This document shows, in pieces, positions 58,936 through 60,232 of a stretch of 60,232 nt of DNA. Each line of letters starts with the position of its first letter. Position 1 is the first letter of the stretch. The position numbers and the translations under genes are program-made. A model generated the notes under the pieces. That model saw nothing but the letters and a program-made list of their open reading frames with translations. It did not search any database and was not told the DNA's origin. Source of the DNA: Scatosoma sp045650185 (GTDB lineage Bacteria; Bacillota; Clostridia; Christensenellales; Borkfalkiaceae); contig JAZRQY010000013.1 of assembly GCA_045650185.1 (NCBI GenBank), forward strand, positions 1-60,232. Direction: 5' to 3'.

Positions 58936-60232
58936 ATGGCAAAAATTAATATATTACCTGCCAAAGTATACAATCGAATTGCCGCCGGCGAAGTGGTGGA
59001 CAGACCGTATTCCGTCGTTAAGGAGCTCATAGAAAACGCGATTGACGCAGGCGCAACGGAGATTGAAATCAGCATTGAAAAGGGCGGCAAACAGTTAATT
59101 CGAGTTGTCGACAACGGCTGTGGTATTGCACGCGACGACTTGCAGTCTGCCTTTTTGCCGCATGCAACCAGTAAGATTGCTAAGGCGGAGGACTTGGAAA
59201 ATATTCTGACCTTGGGCTTTAGAGGTGAGGCGGTTGCTTCGATTGCCTCGGTGTCGCGTATGACGATTACGTCTAAAACGGCTGACGGAGAATGTTATTC
59301 CCTTACTTCAAATGGTGGAGAGCTTGGACAAATTATGCAGGCGGCTGGCGGAAATGGTACGGACGTTTGCGTGGAAACGCTCTTTTACAACACTCCCGTT
59401 CGATATAATTTCTTGAAATCGGACAAGGGGGAAGAAACGGATATCACCAACGTTGTTTCCAGGTTCATCTTGAACCGTCCGCAGATTGCGTTCACCTACT
59501 ACGTAGACGGCAAGAAAGTCTTGCAATCGTTTGGCGGTGGGGACGAAGAGGCGATCGTTGGCGTGTACGGTCCGTCTATTTTGCAAAATTGTTATGAAAT
59601 CAATGCTGAAAAGCACGGGATAAAGATTCGTGGCTATATCGGCAATCAGAATTTTTCAAAGCCGAACAAGTCCTACCAAAGCATCTTTTTAAACGGTAGA
59701 TACGTTGTCAATGCTACCATTTCTGCGGCAATTTCCGGGGCGTATCAAAGCTATCTTATGAAACGCCAATATCCTTTCTACGTCCTGCATATCACCGTGC
59801 CGACGCAGGTCGTGGACGTCAACGTACATCCCAACAAGATAGACGTTCGCTTTGCGGACAATCAGATGATTTACGGCTGTATCTATTCGGTAATTTCTGC
59901 GGTTTTGGACGGGCAATCGAGGGCGATGGAGTATATCGTTCCTTCGAAGTATACTGCGCCCGCGCAAGAAAAAGCCGCCGATGAGGCGCCGAAGTCTTCC
60001 CTTGTAGCAGGCGAAGCAACGGATGAGGGAACCGACGCCGAAGAAACGGAAGAGAAGGTTGTTCGCCGTTCCGAGATATGCTATAATTCCAATCTGCTTG
60101 ATGAAGAAAAGAAAACTTCTCCCGTCTTGTATCAGTTGGAGAAAAATGAAGATAAGCCGTTAGAAAGGGAGACCTTAAAGAAAATCCCCGGGGTAGAGCT
60201 CCCCTTTAACGACGTCGATCCGGACGACGGCT
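58936..60232 (+). CDS. mutL: DNA mismatch repair protein MutL, 3'-truncated by window edge
   Basis: The frame is open from ATG 58936 to the last base, 432 codons. GHKL ATPase blocks are intact: RIAAGEVVDRPYSVVKELIE with the catalytic glutamate, VVDNGCGI, FLPHATSKI and TLGFRGEAVASIASVS. The second domain with FLNGRYV and VDVNVHPNKIDVRFAD follows, then the start of an acidic linker. The C-terminal dimerisation and endonuclease domain is beyond the window. The usual LDAGA reads IDAGA here, a conservative change. Cotranscribed with mutS. Confidence 0.96.
   Translation, partial: MAKINILPAKVYNRIAAGEVVDRPYSVVKELIENAIDAGATEIEISIEKGGKQLIRVVDNGCGIARDDLQSAFLPHATSKIAKAEDLENILTLGFRGEAVASIASVSRMTITSKTADGECYSLTSNGGELGQIMQAAGGNGTDVCVETLFYNTPVRYNFLKSDKGEETDITNVVSRFILNRPQIAFTYYVDGKKVLQSFGGGDEEAIVGVYGPSILQNCYEINAEKHGIKIRGYIGNQNFSKPNKSYQSIFLNGRYVVNATISAAISGAYQSYLMKRQYPFYVLHITVPTQVVDVNVHPNKIDVRFADNQMIYGCIYSVISAVLDGQSRAMEYIVPSKYTAPAQEKAADEAPKSSLVAGEATDEGTDAEETEEKVVRRSEICYNSNLLDEEKKTSPVLYQLEKNEDKPLERETLKKIPGVELPFNDVDPDDG

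Overview
The window (60,232 bases) is a gene-dense stretch of an anaerobic Firmicutes-type chromosome. The class Clostridia is likely; an uncultured Christensenellales-like lineage is only a guess. The reasons are classic low-GC Gram-positive gene orders (prs-pth-mfd-foldase lipoprotein, murB-PHP-whiA-dnaE-pfkA, miaB-mutS-mutL), strong Shine-Dalgarno sites, U-tract terminators, an O2/NO-detoxifying flavodiiron protein with rubredoxin, and a large set of iron-sulfur flavoenzymes with no membrane respiratory chain. Both ends cut genes: prs lacks its 5' end and mutL its 3' end. No phage, insertion sequence or CRISPR array was seen.

Layout: 1-7060 housekeeping (prs, pth, mfd, foldase-like lipoprotein). 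7200-10027 a two-gene phosphoesterase cassette, whose second product fuses a histidine phosphatase to a metallophosphoesterase. 10232-10761 six tRNA genes (Gly, Arg, His, Gln, Lys, Lys), followed by about 450 bases of unusual repeated foldback sequence built from the tRNA-Lys 3' end and its terminator. 11299-20625 a P-loop kinase, a minus-strand ABC exporter/LytTR/DUF3021 operon, an anion permease, flavodiiron protein plus rubredoxin, and a TrpXYZ-like ABC importer. 20838-30013 carbohydrate genes: an intracellular GH28, hexuronate steps (uxuA and an SDR fructuronate reductase), an AraC regulator, a ROK-like kinase and nagA. Between them lies a minus-strand tRNA-Ala with a second copy of the foldback element. 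30284-37651 murB, PHP, whiA, dnaE, pfkA.

The centrepiece is 38587-51202. One promoter precedes a tightly packed series: LDH/MDH-family dehydrogenase, fumarase, HdrB, HdrC, HdrA, MvhD/FlxD, three more FlxC/B/A-like electron-transfer subunits, a fumarate-reductase-like iron-sulfur subunit and flavoprotein, and an AspT/YidE-type dicarboxylate or amino-acid exchanger. Read together, this looks like a soluble NADH-oxidising FlxABCD-HdrABC module wired to a fumarate reductase, with the enzymes that make fumarate and a possible succinate exporter. I infer an electron-bifurcating fumarate reductase. The flavoprotein gene carries one in-frame amber codon.

51311-60232 holds tRNA-Ser, an amidohydrolase, a class A penicillin-binding protein on the minus strand, and miaB-mutS-mutL. 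Coordinates, motifs and reading frames were read by eye from the sequence; family assignments rest on recognised motifs, with no database search.
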